From contig NZ_CP097478.1 in NCBI RefSeq assembly GCF_024029915.1, forward strand, positions 868,001-932,000: a stretch of 64,000 nucleotides of DNA, given 5' to 3'. The translations under genes were made by a program, and so were the position numbers. How positions within the stretch are numbered: position 1 is the first letter of the stretch; each line of letters begins with the position of its first letter. Below are positions 27,768 through 36,324 of this stretch, one piece after another. Under the pieces are notes generated by a model. It was not told the DNA's origin. It did no database searches and saw nothing but the letters and a program-made list of their open reading frames with translations. The DNA is from Fructilactobacillus ixorae (lineage in GTDB: Bacteria; Bacillota; Bacilli; Lactobacillales; Lactobacillaceae).

Positions 27768-28820
27768 TTATTGATGTGTCTTTAAATAGTGTACGGCTTG
27801 ATCAAATGAGGTAACGGGGACAACCTTCATCCCTGGTGCATACTTTTGCGCCGTTGCTTTGGCCACCTGGTAGTTCGTTTGGTGCCCGGGTTCGAGCGCT
27901 AAATTGGTTTTGGTTGGTTTAACGTAGGGACAGAAGAAGACCTGCGCGCCACTCTTGTGCGCCGCAATGATTTTCTTATCTACGCCCCCAATTTCACCAA
28001 CTTGCCCATCACTGGTAATCGTTCCGGTTCCAGCGATTTTTTTCAACTGATACCGTTGCTGGGTTAACTGACTGTAAACTTGCAAGGCAAACATTAGTCC
28101 CCCAGATGGTCCGCCAATTTGGCCGGGATCGATGCGGGCCTTTGGAGCGGTTTTAATCGTCATGTCATCGATCATGGTAATCCCAATCCCATTGAATCCC
28201 TTGACGATGTCATGTTTATGACCAGAAACCATCATTTGCCGCCCGTCGCGCTTAAACATAATCTTAAGTGGAGCGTTTTTGGGCAGGCTCTTAATGTAAT
28301 TTACGTATTCCGTACTCTTGGTCAGCTGCTGGCCGTTAATTGATTCAATCAAATCAGCGGGCCGCAAGCGATTTTTAAAGTCGGACTGGGGGAAAACGTT
28401 GAGAATGTAAACACCATGATACTGCTTGGTTACCGGTCGGTTAGCGTGTTGGAAGCCAACGGTAATCGCATTGTTAATGGCACTTTGCATGTAGACCTTC
28501 TGCACGTTGTTAAAATCAGCGTTATTTTGCCCCCCGGTCACATCATTCGTTTTTTGAATATCAATGTGGGGATCAAACAAGCGGTGCACGTAAGAAACGG
28601 GCCGCGCCGGGGCGATTGAAACCGCCGTAATCATAAATTCATTCTGTTTTAGGGGTTGTTTCCCCGCAATTTTCACCATCGGTTGAATGTTCACCGCTTC
28701 ACCGGGAGCTTCCACAACTCGGTTCAGAGGCCAAAAAAAGAACCACAGAATCGCAATTAATAATGCCACCACTAAAAACGCGAGGCTGGTTTTGCGATTT
28801 TTTTGCCAAAATTTACGCAT
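27768..28820 (-). CDS. SepM/YlbL-family PDZ-domain Lon-like serine protease
   Basis: 350 residues: an N-terminal membrane anchor (about 12-30), a PDZ domain (about 135-200) and a Lon-type protease domain with catalytic Ser239 (GPSGG) and Lys289 (AAHKSG). In streptococci SepM trims a competence peptide outside the cell; in Bacillus YlbL has other roles. Start ATG 28820 overlaps the coaD end by 8 bases, indicating coupling. The ylbG-rsmD-coaD-ylbL order is conserved in Firmicutes, so proximity to the com genes is not by itself evidence of a competence role. Confidence 0.92.
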   Translation of the reverse strand: MRKFWQKNRKTSLAFLVVALLIAILWFFFWPLNRVVEAPGEAVNIQPMVKIAGKQPLKQNEFMITAVSIAPARPVSYVHRLFDPHIDIQKTNDVTGGQNNADFNNVQKVYMQSAINNAITVGFQHANRPVTKQYHGVYILNVFPQSDFKNRLRPADLIESINGQQLTKSTEYVNYIKSLPKNAPLKIMFKRDGRQMMVSGHKHDIVKGFNGIGITMIDDMTIKTAPKARIDPGQIGGPSGGLMFALQVYSQLTQQRYQLKKIAGTGTITSDGQVGEIGGVDKKIIAAHKSGAQVFFCPYVKPTKTNLALEPGHQTNYQVAKATAQKYAPGMKVVPVTSFDQAVHYLKTHQ

Positions 28821-29295
28821 GGTTACTCCTTTCTTGTAAAGCACGGGCTACGGGAGCCGGAACGAACTTACTGACGTCGCCTCCAAAGGCATTAATTTCT
28901 TTAACCATCGAAGAAGAAATTAACTCGTAATCCCGATTCGCAAATAATAAAATTGTTTCAATTTGTTCATCCAATAATCCGTTTAAATTAGCAATTTCTT
29001 GCTCGTACACAAAATCGCGGGAATCACGCGTTCCCCGCACTACAATGTTCGTATGTTGTGACTTTACGAATTCAGCGGTCAAACCACTATAACTAGTTAC
29101 CGCAACGTTATCGAGTTCCTGGGTACTGGCTTGAATCAGTTGAATGCGTTCTGCTACCGAAAAGAGGGTCTGCTTACTGGGATTAGTCCCAATCGCAACA
29201 ATCACATGATCAAAAATCGTGCTCGCCCGTTTAATAATATTCAAATGACCATTCGTCAGCGGATCAAAACTCCCCGGATAAACGGCTGTTTTCAT
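28813..29295 (-). CDS. coaD: phosphopantetheine adenylyltransferase
   Basis: Fourth step of CoA synthesis (4'-phosphopantetheine + ATP to dephospho-CoA). Nucleotidyltransferase motif YPGSFDPLTNGHL (6-18, with the T/HxGH signature) and the C-terminal ISSSMVKE. 160 residues, normal. It overlaps rsmD by 4 bases (ATGA), indicating translational coupling. Confidence 0.97.
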   Translation of the reverse strand: MKTAVYPGSFDPLTNGHLNIIKRASTIFDHVIVAIGTNPSKQTLFSVAERIQLIQASTQELDNVAVTSYSGLTAEFVKSQHTNIVVRGTRDSRDFVYEQEIANLNGLLDEQIETILLFANRDYELISSSMVKEINAFGGDVSKFVPAPVARALQERSNHA

Positions 29296-29855
29296 GTGGT
29301 TTCCTCTTTTCCTTGATAAATTGAAATCATGGTTAACCCGTAATCCTTTTGCCGGAGCAATTGATAGTGGGGCTGGGCCCCTAACTCGGCCGTGTGGTCG
29401 GTTTCACAAATCACTAATCCCTGTGGTTTCAAGAGCTGCAGTTTTTGAATTTCTGCCAACTGCTTGACCATTTGTTGGGCAGCGTATGGCGGATCAAGAA
29501 AAATGACCTCAAACTGCTCATGCTGTTCTGTCAGTCTAGTTAAGGCCCGCTCAGCCGGCAGCTTCCAAACCACTACTTCCTGATCTGGCTCAGTTACCAT
29601 GGTCGCATTTTTTTTAATGGTCTTTACGGCCGCAAACTGGCGATCAACTAGGACCGCTCGTTGCATTCCCCGGGAAAGCGCCTCTAAGGCCACTGCTCCC
29701 GAGCCCGCAAACAAATCTAAAAAACTGCCTCCTGTAAAATAGGGACCGATCATATTAAACAACGATTCTCGCACCTTATCCGTGGTGGGACGAGTTTTCG
29801 TCCCCGGCACGGGTTGCAGCTTTCGTCCTCCGTAAGTTCCTGAAATAATTCGCAT
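29292..29855 (-). CDS. rsmD: 16S rRNA (guanine966-N2)-methyltransferase RsmD
   Basis: 187-residue SAM-dependent methyltransferase. Motif I FLDLFAGSGAVALEAL (about 42-57), catalytic motif LDPPYA (about 121) and the N-terminal RIISGTYGGRKL are all typical. It lies between ylbG and coaD, 5 bp from ylbG. Confidence 0.96.
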   Translation of the reverse strand: MRIISGTYGGRKLQPVPGTKTRPTTDKVRESLFNMIGPYFTGGSFLDLFAGSGAVALEALSRGMQRAVLVDRQFAAVKTIKKNATMVTEPDQEVVVWKLPAERALTRLTEQHEQFEVIFLDPPYAAQQMVKQLAEIQKLQLLKPQGLVICETDHTAELGAQPHYQLLRQKDYGLTMISIYQGKEETT

Positions 29856-29860
29856 GGCAC

Positions 29861-30112
29861 TTAGTCCCCCTCAGTTGCTTCGTTTAAAGCTGCAAACTGG
29901 TGGGCTAACGTTTGGGTGGGAGCCACCTCCACTTTTTTCACCATCCGGAGTTTTGTTAAGTCCTGGATGCTTTTACTCGTTTCGGCTTGATTCACAAACA
30001 AAATGGCATACCGCATCCGTCGCGAAACGTAGTGCACATCTCCAAATCGGTGCAACTGTTTGGCCTGTTTAACCGAAAAAAGCGATACTAATAACTCTGT
30101 GCGTGCTTCCAT
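29861..30112 (-). CDS. ylbG: YlbG-family protein (DUF2129)
   Basis: 83 residues with the family pattern of two beta-alpha halves and a basic Y-VSRRMRYAILFVN strand. Small cytoplasmic protein of unknown role, nearly always upstream of rsmD, as here. Confidence 0.88.
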   Translation of the reverse strand: MEARTELLVSLFSVKQAKQLHRFGDVHYVSRRMRYAILFVNQAETSKSIQDLTKLRMVKKVEVAPTQTLAHQFAALNEATEGD

Positions 30113-30126
30113 GGCACCATCTCTCC

Positions 30127-31320
30127 TTACTGTCGCGGAATTTGGATTCCTGGTTGGCGTTGTGAACTAAGTTGGCGTTCTTTACTACTGATCTTCATTA
30201 CTAAGCCTAAACACAGGCTCAACGTAATCATGCTAGAACCCCCGTAACTAATAAACGGTAGGGTCACTCCGGTCAACGGCACAAAGCCTACCGCACCCCC
30301 GGCGTTAAACAACGTCTGAATCGTCAGGTAGGCCGCCGTTCCGTAGCACACCGAACTAAAGTACAGGTTGGTGGTCCGAAAGCCAATGTCAATCGTGCGG
30401 ACAATGAGGATGCATAATAAGGCAAGAATCAGCACCACCCCAACTAATCCGAGTTCTTCAGAGATAATCGGCAAAATAAAATCGGTATTCGGTTCCGCAA
30501 GATATCCCATCTTTTGAATGGAATTTCCCAGTCCGCGACCAAAAATCCCCCCGTTACTAATCGCATAGTAAGAATTAATTAGTTGTTGCCCGGAGGTTTG
30601 GGCGTGCAGGAACGGATCGGCAAACGCCACAAACCGCTGGAGTTTGTAGTTCTGACTATTACTAACAAAGTGGGCAATCACCCCACTGCCAATGTGAATC
30701 AAAAACAGGGGCAGAACTAAGCCCAGCCCCACAATCCAAGGCACTAATTTGCTAGCGGTACTAGCCGCTAAAAACATGACCAAGATGATGAACAAGTTAA
30801 TCGCGAAACCACCAGTATCCGGTTGGATGAAAATTAAAAATAGGCACAGGACTGGAATCAGTAGTGGACTTAAATTGTGGAACGTGGCTCGTACAATGCC
30901 CTCCTGCGTAATCAACCGGGAACGTTTGTTAAACAGATTGGCAAAGTAAATAATAAAATAAAATTTACACAATTCTGCCGGCTGCAGTTTAATAAAGCCA
31001 AGACTAATCCAGCCAGCGGCGCCGTTCACCTTAGTTCCAAAAAACTTCACGTAGATTAAGAGTACTAACAACGTAATTTCTAAAAACCCTAGGAAAAACT
31101 TACTTTGAAAGACAGCAAACCGCATTCGATATACCAGGACCAGTAGTAATAAACTGATTGCCACAAACGCTGCTTGCTTCACCAGGTAATCGGGAGCAAA
31201 GCCTCCGTGCGTTAACCCAATCCCCGCACTGGCAGAGTACACCATCACAATCCCAATTCCGCATAACAACAGGTATGGGAAAAATAAATACCAATCCAAA
31301 CCCTTGATAAACTTTTTCAT
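30127..31320 (-). CDS. ftsW: SEDS-family peptidoglycan polymerase FtsW
   Basis: 397 residues with about ten membrane helices. SEDS signatures include the N-terminal DWYLF segment, the extracellular loop FGRGLGNSIQKMGYLAEPNTDFI and PFISYGGSSM near the C-terminus. Together with the PBP encoded in the dcw cluster it would polymerise septal glycan from lipid II. It is outside the dcw cluster, next to ylbG, as in many lactobacilli. It could be RodA-like by sequence, but the context favours FtsW. Confidence 0.88.
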   Translation of the reverse strand: MKKFIKGLDWYLFFPYLLLCGIGIVMVYSASAGIGLTHGGFAPDYLVKQAAFVAISLLLLVLVYRMRFAVFQSKFFLGFLEITLLVLLIYVKFFGTKVNGAAGWISLGFIKLQPAELCKFYFIIYFANLFNKRSRLITQEGIVRATFHNLSPLLIPVLCLFLIFIQPDTGGFAINLFIILVMFLAASTASKLVPWIVGLGLVLPLFLIHIGSGVIAHFVSNSQNYKLQRFVAFADPFLHAQTSGQQLINSYYAISNGGIFGRGLGNSIQKMGYLAEPNTDFILPIISEELGLVGVVLILALLCILIVRTIDIGFRTTNLYFSSVCYGTAAYLTIQTLFNAGGAVGFVPLTGVTLPFISYGGSSMITLSLCLGLVMKISSKERQLSSQRQPGIQIPRQ

Positions 31321-31423
31321 TCCACATTCTCCGGCTTTCTTTTTGCTTCAGTATGTCCATTGTACTATAAACTACTTCAGTTTCAGCAATCAAGCCATCC
31401 TGCAGCTCCAAATTTCTCCAAAG

Positions 31424-31452
31424 AAAAAGAACCACTATCACAGTGGCTCTTG
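31424..31452 (-). terminator. terminator after typA
   Basis: AGAGCCACT/AGTGGTTCT (one G-U pair) with a 5-base loop and a T-run on the minus strand. Confidence 0.85.
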
Positions 31453-31462
31453 TTCATTCTAA

Positions 31463-33301
31463 TTAACGGTTGTTTTTCCGCTTCTTAGCGGCCTTTTCCC
31501 GTTCGTTAGTATTCAAAATCCGTTTCCGAAGGCGAACATGTTCTGGCGTAACCTCACACAGTTCATCACTATTCAAGAATTCCAAGGATTCTTCGAGCGT
31601 TAAATGAACGGGGGCTTTAACCTTTGCAATGTCTTCAGATCCAGCGGCCCGGACGTTCGTTTGGTTCCGACCCCGCGTGATGTTAACCGAAATGTCATTA
31701 TCCCGGGCGTTTTCACCCACGATCATTCCTTCGTAAACTTCCGTTCCCGGATCAGTAAAAATCTTACCCCGGTCCTGAACCGCCATAATGGCATAGGTGG
31801 TTACTTTTCCAGTGTTAATTGAAACCAAGGTTCCGTTGCGCCGGCCTGGATCCCAGTTCTTCACTACCGGAGCGTACTTGTCAAAACTGTGGTTCATAAT
31901 TCCGTATCCGTGGGTTAGAGATAAGAATTGGGTAGAGTACCCAATCAAACCACGAGAAGGAACTAAGAAAGTCAAGCGCGTTTGCCCGTTCCCAACGCTC
32001 TCCATGTTCTGCATTTCCCCTTTTCGTTGGGAAAGGGTATCAATAATGGAACCGGAGTATTCTTCCGGCGTATCAATTTGCACTGATTCGTATGGTTCAC
32101 ACTTTACGCCATCAATTTCCTTATAAATTACTTCGGGACGTGAAACCTGTAGTTCGTAGCCTTCCCGGCGTAACGTTTCAATCAAAATTGATAAGTGAAG
32201 TTCCCCACGACCAGACACTAACCAAGCCCCTGGATCGTCGGTTTCTTCGACCCGCAACGAAACGTCAGTGTGCAGCTCGCGTTCCAACCGGTCAATCAAT
32301 TGCCGGGCCGTAACGAACTTCCCGTCCTTCCCAACGAATGGGGACGTGTTAGTTCCAAACGTCATTTGCATGGTTGGTTCATCAATCCGCAGAATTGGAA
32401 GTGGTTCCAAAGCATTTGGATCTACCACCGTTTCTCCGACGTTAATGTCTTCCATTCCGGATACGGCAATCAAATCCCCCGCCTTGGCTTCCGTAATTTC
32501 AACCTTGTTCAAACCAACAAAGCCCATGATTTTGGTTACCCGGAATTTTTGTTGGGAACCATCGAGCTTCATTACCACAACGCTGTCACCGACTTTGATG
32601 GTGCCCCGAAAGACCCGACCAATTCCGATTCGACCAACGAAATCGTCGTAATCCAGCATGGCAACTTGAAATTGCAGTGGATCGTCAGAGTTATCGATGG
32701 GCGCAGGAATGTTTTTGAGGATCGTATCGAACACTGGTTTCATCGTGTGTTCCTGCGTATCAATGTCTGAATCGAAACTGGAAGTTCCGTTCATAGCAGA
32801 GGCGTAGACAACTGGAAAGTCTAATTGACTTTCGTCAGCTCCTAATTCGATGAACAGGTCCAACACTTCGTCAACCACTTCGTCAGGCCGGGCCCCGGGC
32901 TTATCAATTTTGTTAATCACCACGATCGGAGTTAAGTGCTGATCTAAGGCTTTCTTCAGCACAAACCGTGTTTGGGGCATCGTTCCTTCAGCGGCATCCA
33001 CCACCAGCAAAACTCCATCAACCATTCGCATGATTCGTTCTACTTCTCCACCGAAATCGGCGTGTCCAGGAGTATCCAAGATGTTAATTTGTTTGCCATC
33101 GTACTTAACGGCCGTGTTCTTGGACAAAATGGTGATTCCCCGTTCCCGTTCAATGGGGTTAGTATCCATGGCCCGGTCTTGAATTTGTTCGTGACCATTT
33201 AACGTGTCAGATTGCTTTAAAAGCTCGTTCACCAGGGTTGTCTTTCCGTGGTCAACGTGCGCAATAATCGCAATATTTCTAATGTCATCTCTTGTTTTCA
33301 A
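31463..33301 (-). CDS. typA: ribosome-associated translational GTPase TypA/BipA
   Basis: 612-residue EF-G-like GTPase. G1 [10 protein letters not shown]2/switch RERGITI, G3 [11 protein letters not shown] and G4 NKIDKPG, then domains II, III and V and the TypA-specific C-terminal domain. The start is TTG 33301 ([11 protein letters not shown] follows): it sits behind AAGGAGG, and the family starts here; a further-upstream start would translate the ribosome-binding site itself. Confidence 0.96.
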   Translation of the reverse strand: MKTRDDIRNIAIIAHVDHGKTTLVNELLKQSDTLNGHEQIQDRAMDTNPIERERGITILSKNTAVKYDGKQINILDTPGHADFGGEVERIMRMVDGVLLVVDAAEGTMPQTRFVLKKALDQHLTPIVVINKIDKPGARPDEVVDEVLDLFIELGADESQLDFPVVYASAMNGTSSFDSDIDTQEHTMKPVFDTILKNIPAPIDNSDDPLQFQVAMLDYDDFVGRIGIGRVFRGTIKVGDSVVVMKLDGSQQKFRVTKIMGFVGLNKVEITEAKAGDLIAVSGMEDINVGETVVDPNALEPLPILRIDEPTMQMTFGTNTSPFVGKDGKFVTARQLIDRLERELHTDVSLRVEETDDPGAWLVSGRGELHLSILIETLRREGYELQVSRPEVIYKEIDGVKCEPYESVQIDTPEEYSGSIIDTLSQRKGEMQNMESVGNGQTRLTFLVPSRGLIGYSTQFLSLTHGYGIMNHSFDKYAPVVKNWDPGRRNGTLVSINTGKVTTYAIMAVQDRGKIFTDPGTEVYEGMIVGENARDNDISVNITRGRNQTNVRAAGSEDIAKVKAPVHLTLEESLEFLNSDELCEVTPEHVRLRKRILNTNEREKAAKKRKNNR

Positions 33302-33361
33302 AAATAGTTCCTCCTTCAAAGCAGTAAAAAAGCGAGAACTCAATTCAATCGTAACGTCAGA

Positions 33362-33390
33362 TAAAAGGCCGTGACACTGTCACAGCCTCC
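33362..33390 (-). terminator. terminator between the UPF0223 gene and typA
   Basis: On the minus strand AGGCTGTGAC pairs with GTCACGGCCT, followed by TTTT. It could also act as an attenuator in the typA leader. Confidence 0.65.
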
Positions 33391-33488
33391 GTGCATCCCT
33401 TATTAACAATGTCAAAATCGGTTGGTGCTCTTCTATTCGCTGTCAAAACTGTTTTTAATTTTAACACAAACTGGCACATTCAGTCAAA

Positions 33489-33785
33489 CTAGTTGAGTTT
33501 AATCAACTTGGCCGTTGGCTGGGCTGCCGCGGCCTGTAACACGGCGTAAATATCGAATCCCGATGACCGTTCAAACTCACGCCGCAACTGGTTTTGTTCC
33601 GTCCGAGCCGGATTAATGGTTTGAAAGTCAGCATAACTCGCCATTAAATCCGCCCGCAAGACCCCCTGGGGCTGTTCGTAGGCCCGCTCAATGTTTTGAA
33701 AAAACTCAGTGACGGCGACTAATTCAGCGACTGACCAGTCCGCTACAATCGGGTAACTATAGGTTGATTTAGCTTTCTGTTTCAT
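33489..33785 (-). CDS. UPF0223 (YktA-like) protein
   Basis: 98 residues with the family pattern: YP-DWS near the start, FFQNIERAYEQ, a middle Y-F-INPARTEQNQ segment, and REFERSSGFDIYAVLQ. Small helical cytoplasmic protein, function unknown. The start overlaps the 3' end of the LDH-like gene by 17 bases, indicating coupling. Confidence 0.88.
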   Translation of the reverse strand: MKQKAKSTYSYPIVADWSVAELVAVTEFFQNIERAYEQPQGVLRADLMASYADFQTINPARTEQNQLRREFERSSGFDIYAVLQAAAAQPTAKLIKLN

Positions 33786-34701
33786 GATGCCTTCCTTTTT
33801 TTATTTGTTGAATGATGTCCATTGCCCAGGTTTGGGCGGCCGTAATGTCTGCGACTTCTGTCTCTGATAACTTTAAATCAAACTCATGCGACAAACCACC
33901 CTGATTAATAATCTTTGGCATGAGGTTTAACTCTAACTGATCACTTTTCTTGGTCAAACTAACCACGGAATATAATTCAGATTGCCAGCCCAATAAGCAG
34001 CGCAACACCTTAAGCAGTGCTTGAATTTGGAGCGTCGGATTCACCACTAACTCCGGATTGGAAACGAGTTGTTGAACCTTGCCAATCAGTTCCGTATCGT
34101 AGTTATTATCTGGACGCGCAACGTATGAAAGTAATGGCATCGCACCAATGTAAATACGATTCCACGGGACGACACACCGGGTGTTTAACCCACAAACACT
34201 CACGTTGATGTCTTCGTTGGCAACCTTAAAGTTCCGCACCAACTGTTCGCGCAGGGTCAAGCCCACCGGGACGTTTCCTACTCCCACAAGTTTACTTACG
34301 TCTAAGCCGGAAAACGCCGCGATAAAGTACAAAAACACCTCATCGTGGGGCGCATCCACCACAATTTTTCCCTGAAATGCCCGCGCCATTAGGTCGTTAA
34401 TCAACGGACGCATCTGATCGATAGCCGGAGCAACCTTTTCGGCCACTTGCTCGGCTGCGGAGTCCGTTGCTTGGTAAAAATCAACTGCCGGTAGGTACAC
34501 CAACGCAGCTACATTGCGTAAATCTTCATCGGGAGCCAGTTCGCGCACACTGAAGTGGCGACAAGCCTGATCAAACATTGGGATGGTTGCCACGTCAGCT
34601 GCATCCTGTAAAAACGTTACCGGTAGATCCAAAATGGCCAACGCAGCCGTTAATTGTTGCACCCGCTCGGGATCTCCCTTAATTAAGATTGGGGCTTGCA
34701 T
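33769..34701 (-). CDS. degenerate lactate/malate dehydrogenase-fold protein
   Basis: 310 residues aligning in order with L-lactate dehydrogenases. An LDH NPVD-like segment appears as APHDEVFLYFIAAFSGL. The SGTVLDTARF-like stretch appears as GVGNVPVGLTLREQL. The catalytic GEHGDS-P-WS motif appears as GLNTRCVVPWNRIYIGAMPL, without the catalytic His. The N-terminal Rossmann GxGxxG is also gone (ILIKGDPERV). An intact fold without catalysis suggests a binding or regulatory role. I use ATG 34701, well spaced from TTAGGAG; the ATG at 34710 touches that site. It is coupled to the UPF0223 gene. Confidence 0.75.
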   Translation of the reverse strand: MQAPILIKGDPERVQQLTAALAILDLPVTFLQDAADVATIPMFDQACRHFSVRELAPDEDLRNVAALVYLPAVDFYQATDSAAEQVAEKVAPAIDQMRPLINDLMARAFQGKIVVDAPHDEVFLYFIAAFSGLDVSKLVGVGNVPVGLTLREQLVRNFKVANEDINVSVCGLNTRCVVPWNRIYIGAMPLLSYVARPDNNYDTELIGKVQQLVSNPELVVNPTLQIQALLKVLRCLLGWQSELYSVVSLTKKSDQLELNLMPKIINQGGLSHEFDLKLSETEVADITAAQTWAMDIIQQIKKGRHHETES

Positions 34702-34772
34702 GGTTTTCATCTCCTAAAATTTAGCTTGAAATTAAGTTTATAAGTCAGTAATAACCTAACATTAAGTTAAGA

Positions 34773-34792
34773 TTTTGCAAAGTTTTGCAAAA
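34773..34792. repeat. tandem 10-bp repeats TTTTGCAAAG/TTTTGCAAAA
   Basis: Two adjacent copies of a near-palindromic decamer in the divergent region between the LDH-like gene and def. Possible regulator binding site; no regulator can be named. Confidence 0.4.
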
Positions 34793-34811
34793 CCTAATCA
34801 AGAATCCCTGA

Positions 34812-34841
34812 TTTACAACTGCCGGCTTGATGCCATATAAT
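34812..34841 (+). promoter_or_regulatory. def promoter
   Basis: TTTACA, an 18-bp spacer and TATAAT, 36 bp upstream of the def start. Confidence 0.7.
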
Positions 34842-34877
34842 AACTAGATGATACTGACAACGAATGGAGGCAACATC

Positions 34878-35438
34878 GTGTTTTTAATGAAAGATATCAC
34901 GCGAGATGGAAATCCAGTCCTGCGCAAACAAGCACAACCGGTCCCATTTCCCCTTAGTGACGAAGATCGGGAACTCGGCGAAAAAATGATGGAATATTTA
35001 GAGGTCAGTCAAGACGAAGCGCTCTGCAAAAAGTATCACCTTCGCGCTGGAGTCGGATTAGCGGCCCCGCAAGTTGGAGTTTCCAAATTAATGGCCGCCG
35101 TCCTTACCCCCCCAGAAGCAGCAGACGAACCATCCCCATTTAAAGCGATTCTCATCAACCCCGTCATCGTTTCGAACTCGGTCCAACCAGCGGCACTGAC
35201 AGTCGGCGAAGGTTGTCTATCCGTTGATAAAGACGTGCCAGGCTACGTACCGCGTTCCGACCGAATTACGGTTGAGTATCAAGACTTAACGGGGACCAAA
35301 CACCGGGTTCGGTTAAAGCACTACCCAGCCATCATCGTGCAACATGAAATCGACCATCTGCATGGCACCCTGTTTTACGATCACATCAACCAACAGGATC
35401 CCTTTGCACGAGAACCCAACGAAATTTTCATCGACTAA
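34878..35438 (+). CDS. def: peptide deformylase
   Basis: Removes the formyl group from N-terminal fMet. The three metal/active-site motifs are GVGLAAPQVG (motif I), EGCLS (motif II, Cys ligand) and QHEIDHLHG (motif III, HExxH). 186 residues, type 2 (Gram-positive) by length and insertion. I start at GTG 34878, 7 bases after GGAGG; the earlier in-frame ATG would place that site inside the coding region. It ends at a terminator shared with the convergent gene. Confidence 0.95.
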   Translation: MFLMKDITRDGNPVLRKQAQPVPFPLSDEDRELGEKMMEYLEVSQDEALCKKYHLRAGVGLAAPQVGVSKLMAAVLTPPEAADEPSPFKAILINPVIVSNSVQPAALTVGEGCLSVDKDVPGYVPRSDRITVEYQDLTGTKHRVRLKHYPAIIVQHEIDHLHGTLFYDHINQQDPFAREPNEIFID

Positions 35439-35440
35439 TT

Positions 35441-35474
35441 AAAGAGCACCTGGTCCTTTGACCGGGTGCTCTTT
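35441..35474. terminator. bidirectional terminator between def and the convergent gene
   Basis: A 15-bp stem AAAGAGCACCTGGTC/GACCGGGTGCTCTTT (one G-T) with a CTTT loop. Confidence 0.9.
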
Positions 35475-35950
35475 TAGTCATCTAAACGTTCTAGATCAGT
35501 TACATACTCCTGGGTTGCGCGATTGGCAACGTCCGCAACGTCAAAATACAATTGTTGCTGTTGAATCCAAGCATCCGTCACAACCAACCGGGGCGCCCCG
35601 GTTTCCGTTACAAAGTGATCGGCACGAACCTGTTGTTCCAGTACCTGATTTAATTGCGATTGCATTTCCGTAGTAGACAACTGGGACTCCAACTGACAGC
35701 GATATTCAAAAACCATGATGCCCCGACCCCAGACTGCATCAAGAATCCGAGCCTGGTTGATTTTTCCAACCAGTGGTGTGCCCTGCGCCGTTTGCAAATG
35801 TGCCACGGCGCGCGCTACCTCCCGATTCACCCCCCGTTGCACCGCCAATTGGTGCCGTTGATTGGGAACGGTTACTAAAAAATGATGCAGGACATTATAG
35901 ATTAAGCACGCCACTCCAATTCCAATGACTAATTCGATTCCAAACTGCAT
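35474..35950 (-). CDS. unrecognised membrane-anchored protein
   Basis: 158 residues. One N-terminal membrane helix (about 5-26), then a soluble part: a basic helical region (NQRHQLAVQRGVNREVARAV), a central beta-rich section (ILDAVWGRGIMVFEY) and an acidic C-terminal helix. The soluble part would lie outside or inside depending on topology; the basic residues after the helix favour a cytoplasmic tail. I recognise no family. ATG behind GAGGAGGGG. Single gene. Confidence 0.65.
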   Translation of the reverse strand: MQFGIELVIGIGVACLIYNVLHHFLVTVPNQRHQLAVQRGVNREVARAVAHLQTAQGTPLVGKINQARILDAVWGRGIMVFEYRCQLESQLSTTEMQSQLNQVLEQQVRADHFVTETGAPRLVVTDAWIQQQQLYFDVADVANRATQEYVTDLERLDD

Positions 35951-36023
35951 GCGTGTTTCCCCTCCTCAGCTAGGCTGGCTTTATTCTACCAGAAAACGCT
36001 CCATATATACTTGCATCTTAATC

Positions 36024-36032
36024 TATGATAAA
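36024..36032 (+). promoter_or_regulatory. extended -10 of the rpoY-rnjA operon
   Basis: TGATAAAAT fits TGnTAtAAT-type extended -10 elements, 74 bp before rpoY; no good -35. Confidence 0.45.
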
Positions 36033-36105
36033 ATTGTGTTAGGAGTTGGTGTACCAACGAACAGTTCGACACAAAAATTAATTTATTTATAAAGGAGTAA
36101 TCATT

Positions 36106-36324
36106 TTGATTTACAAAGTCTTATATCAAGCAAATCCTAAGGAAAATCCGAAGCGGGAAGCAACTAAATCACTGTACGTCGAGGCGCAAACCCAGGCAGA
36201 AGTTCGTGATTTAATTGCTGAAAATACGGAATACACCGTGGAATTCATTCAACCGCTCGCGGGTAAACACCTTGAATTCGAACAACAAGAACCTGATTTT
36301 AAAATTACGGAGTTTAATAAATAA
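36106..36324 (+). CDS. rpoY: RNA polymerase epsilon subunit
   Basis: 72-residue accessory subunit of Firmicutes RNA polymerase (DUF1447/YkzG). The family start IYKVLYQ, SLYVEAQT and the acidic C-terminal half are present. The start is TTG, 6 bases after AAAGGAG. Its stop overlaps the rnjA ATG by one base (TAATG), the conserved rpoY-rnjA arrangement. Confidence 0.93.
   Translation: MIYKVLYQANPKENPKREATKSLYVEAQTQAEVRDLIAENTEYTVEFIQPLAGKHLEFEQQEPDFKITEFNK

Noticed and set aside
27768..28820. SepM-like protease near com genes as part of a new competence signalling system
   Set aside because: The ylbG-rsmD-coaD-protease order is conserved in Firmicutes without competence signalling; a terminator separates it from comEA and no peptide pheromone gene is seen.
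32270..32770. 166-codon open frame antisense to typA
   Set aside because: Lies entirely inside the conserved typA gene on the other strand; no site or protein-like domain pattern. A shadow of biased codon use.
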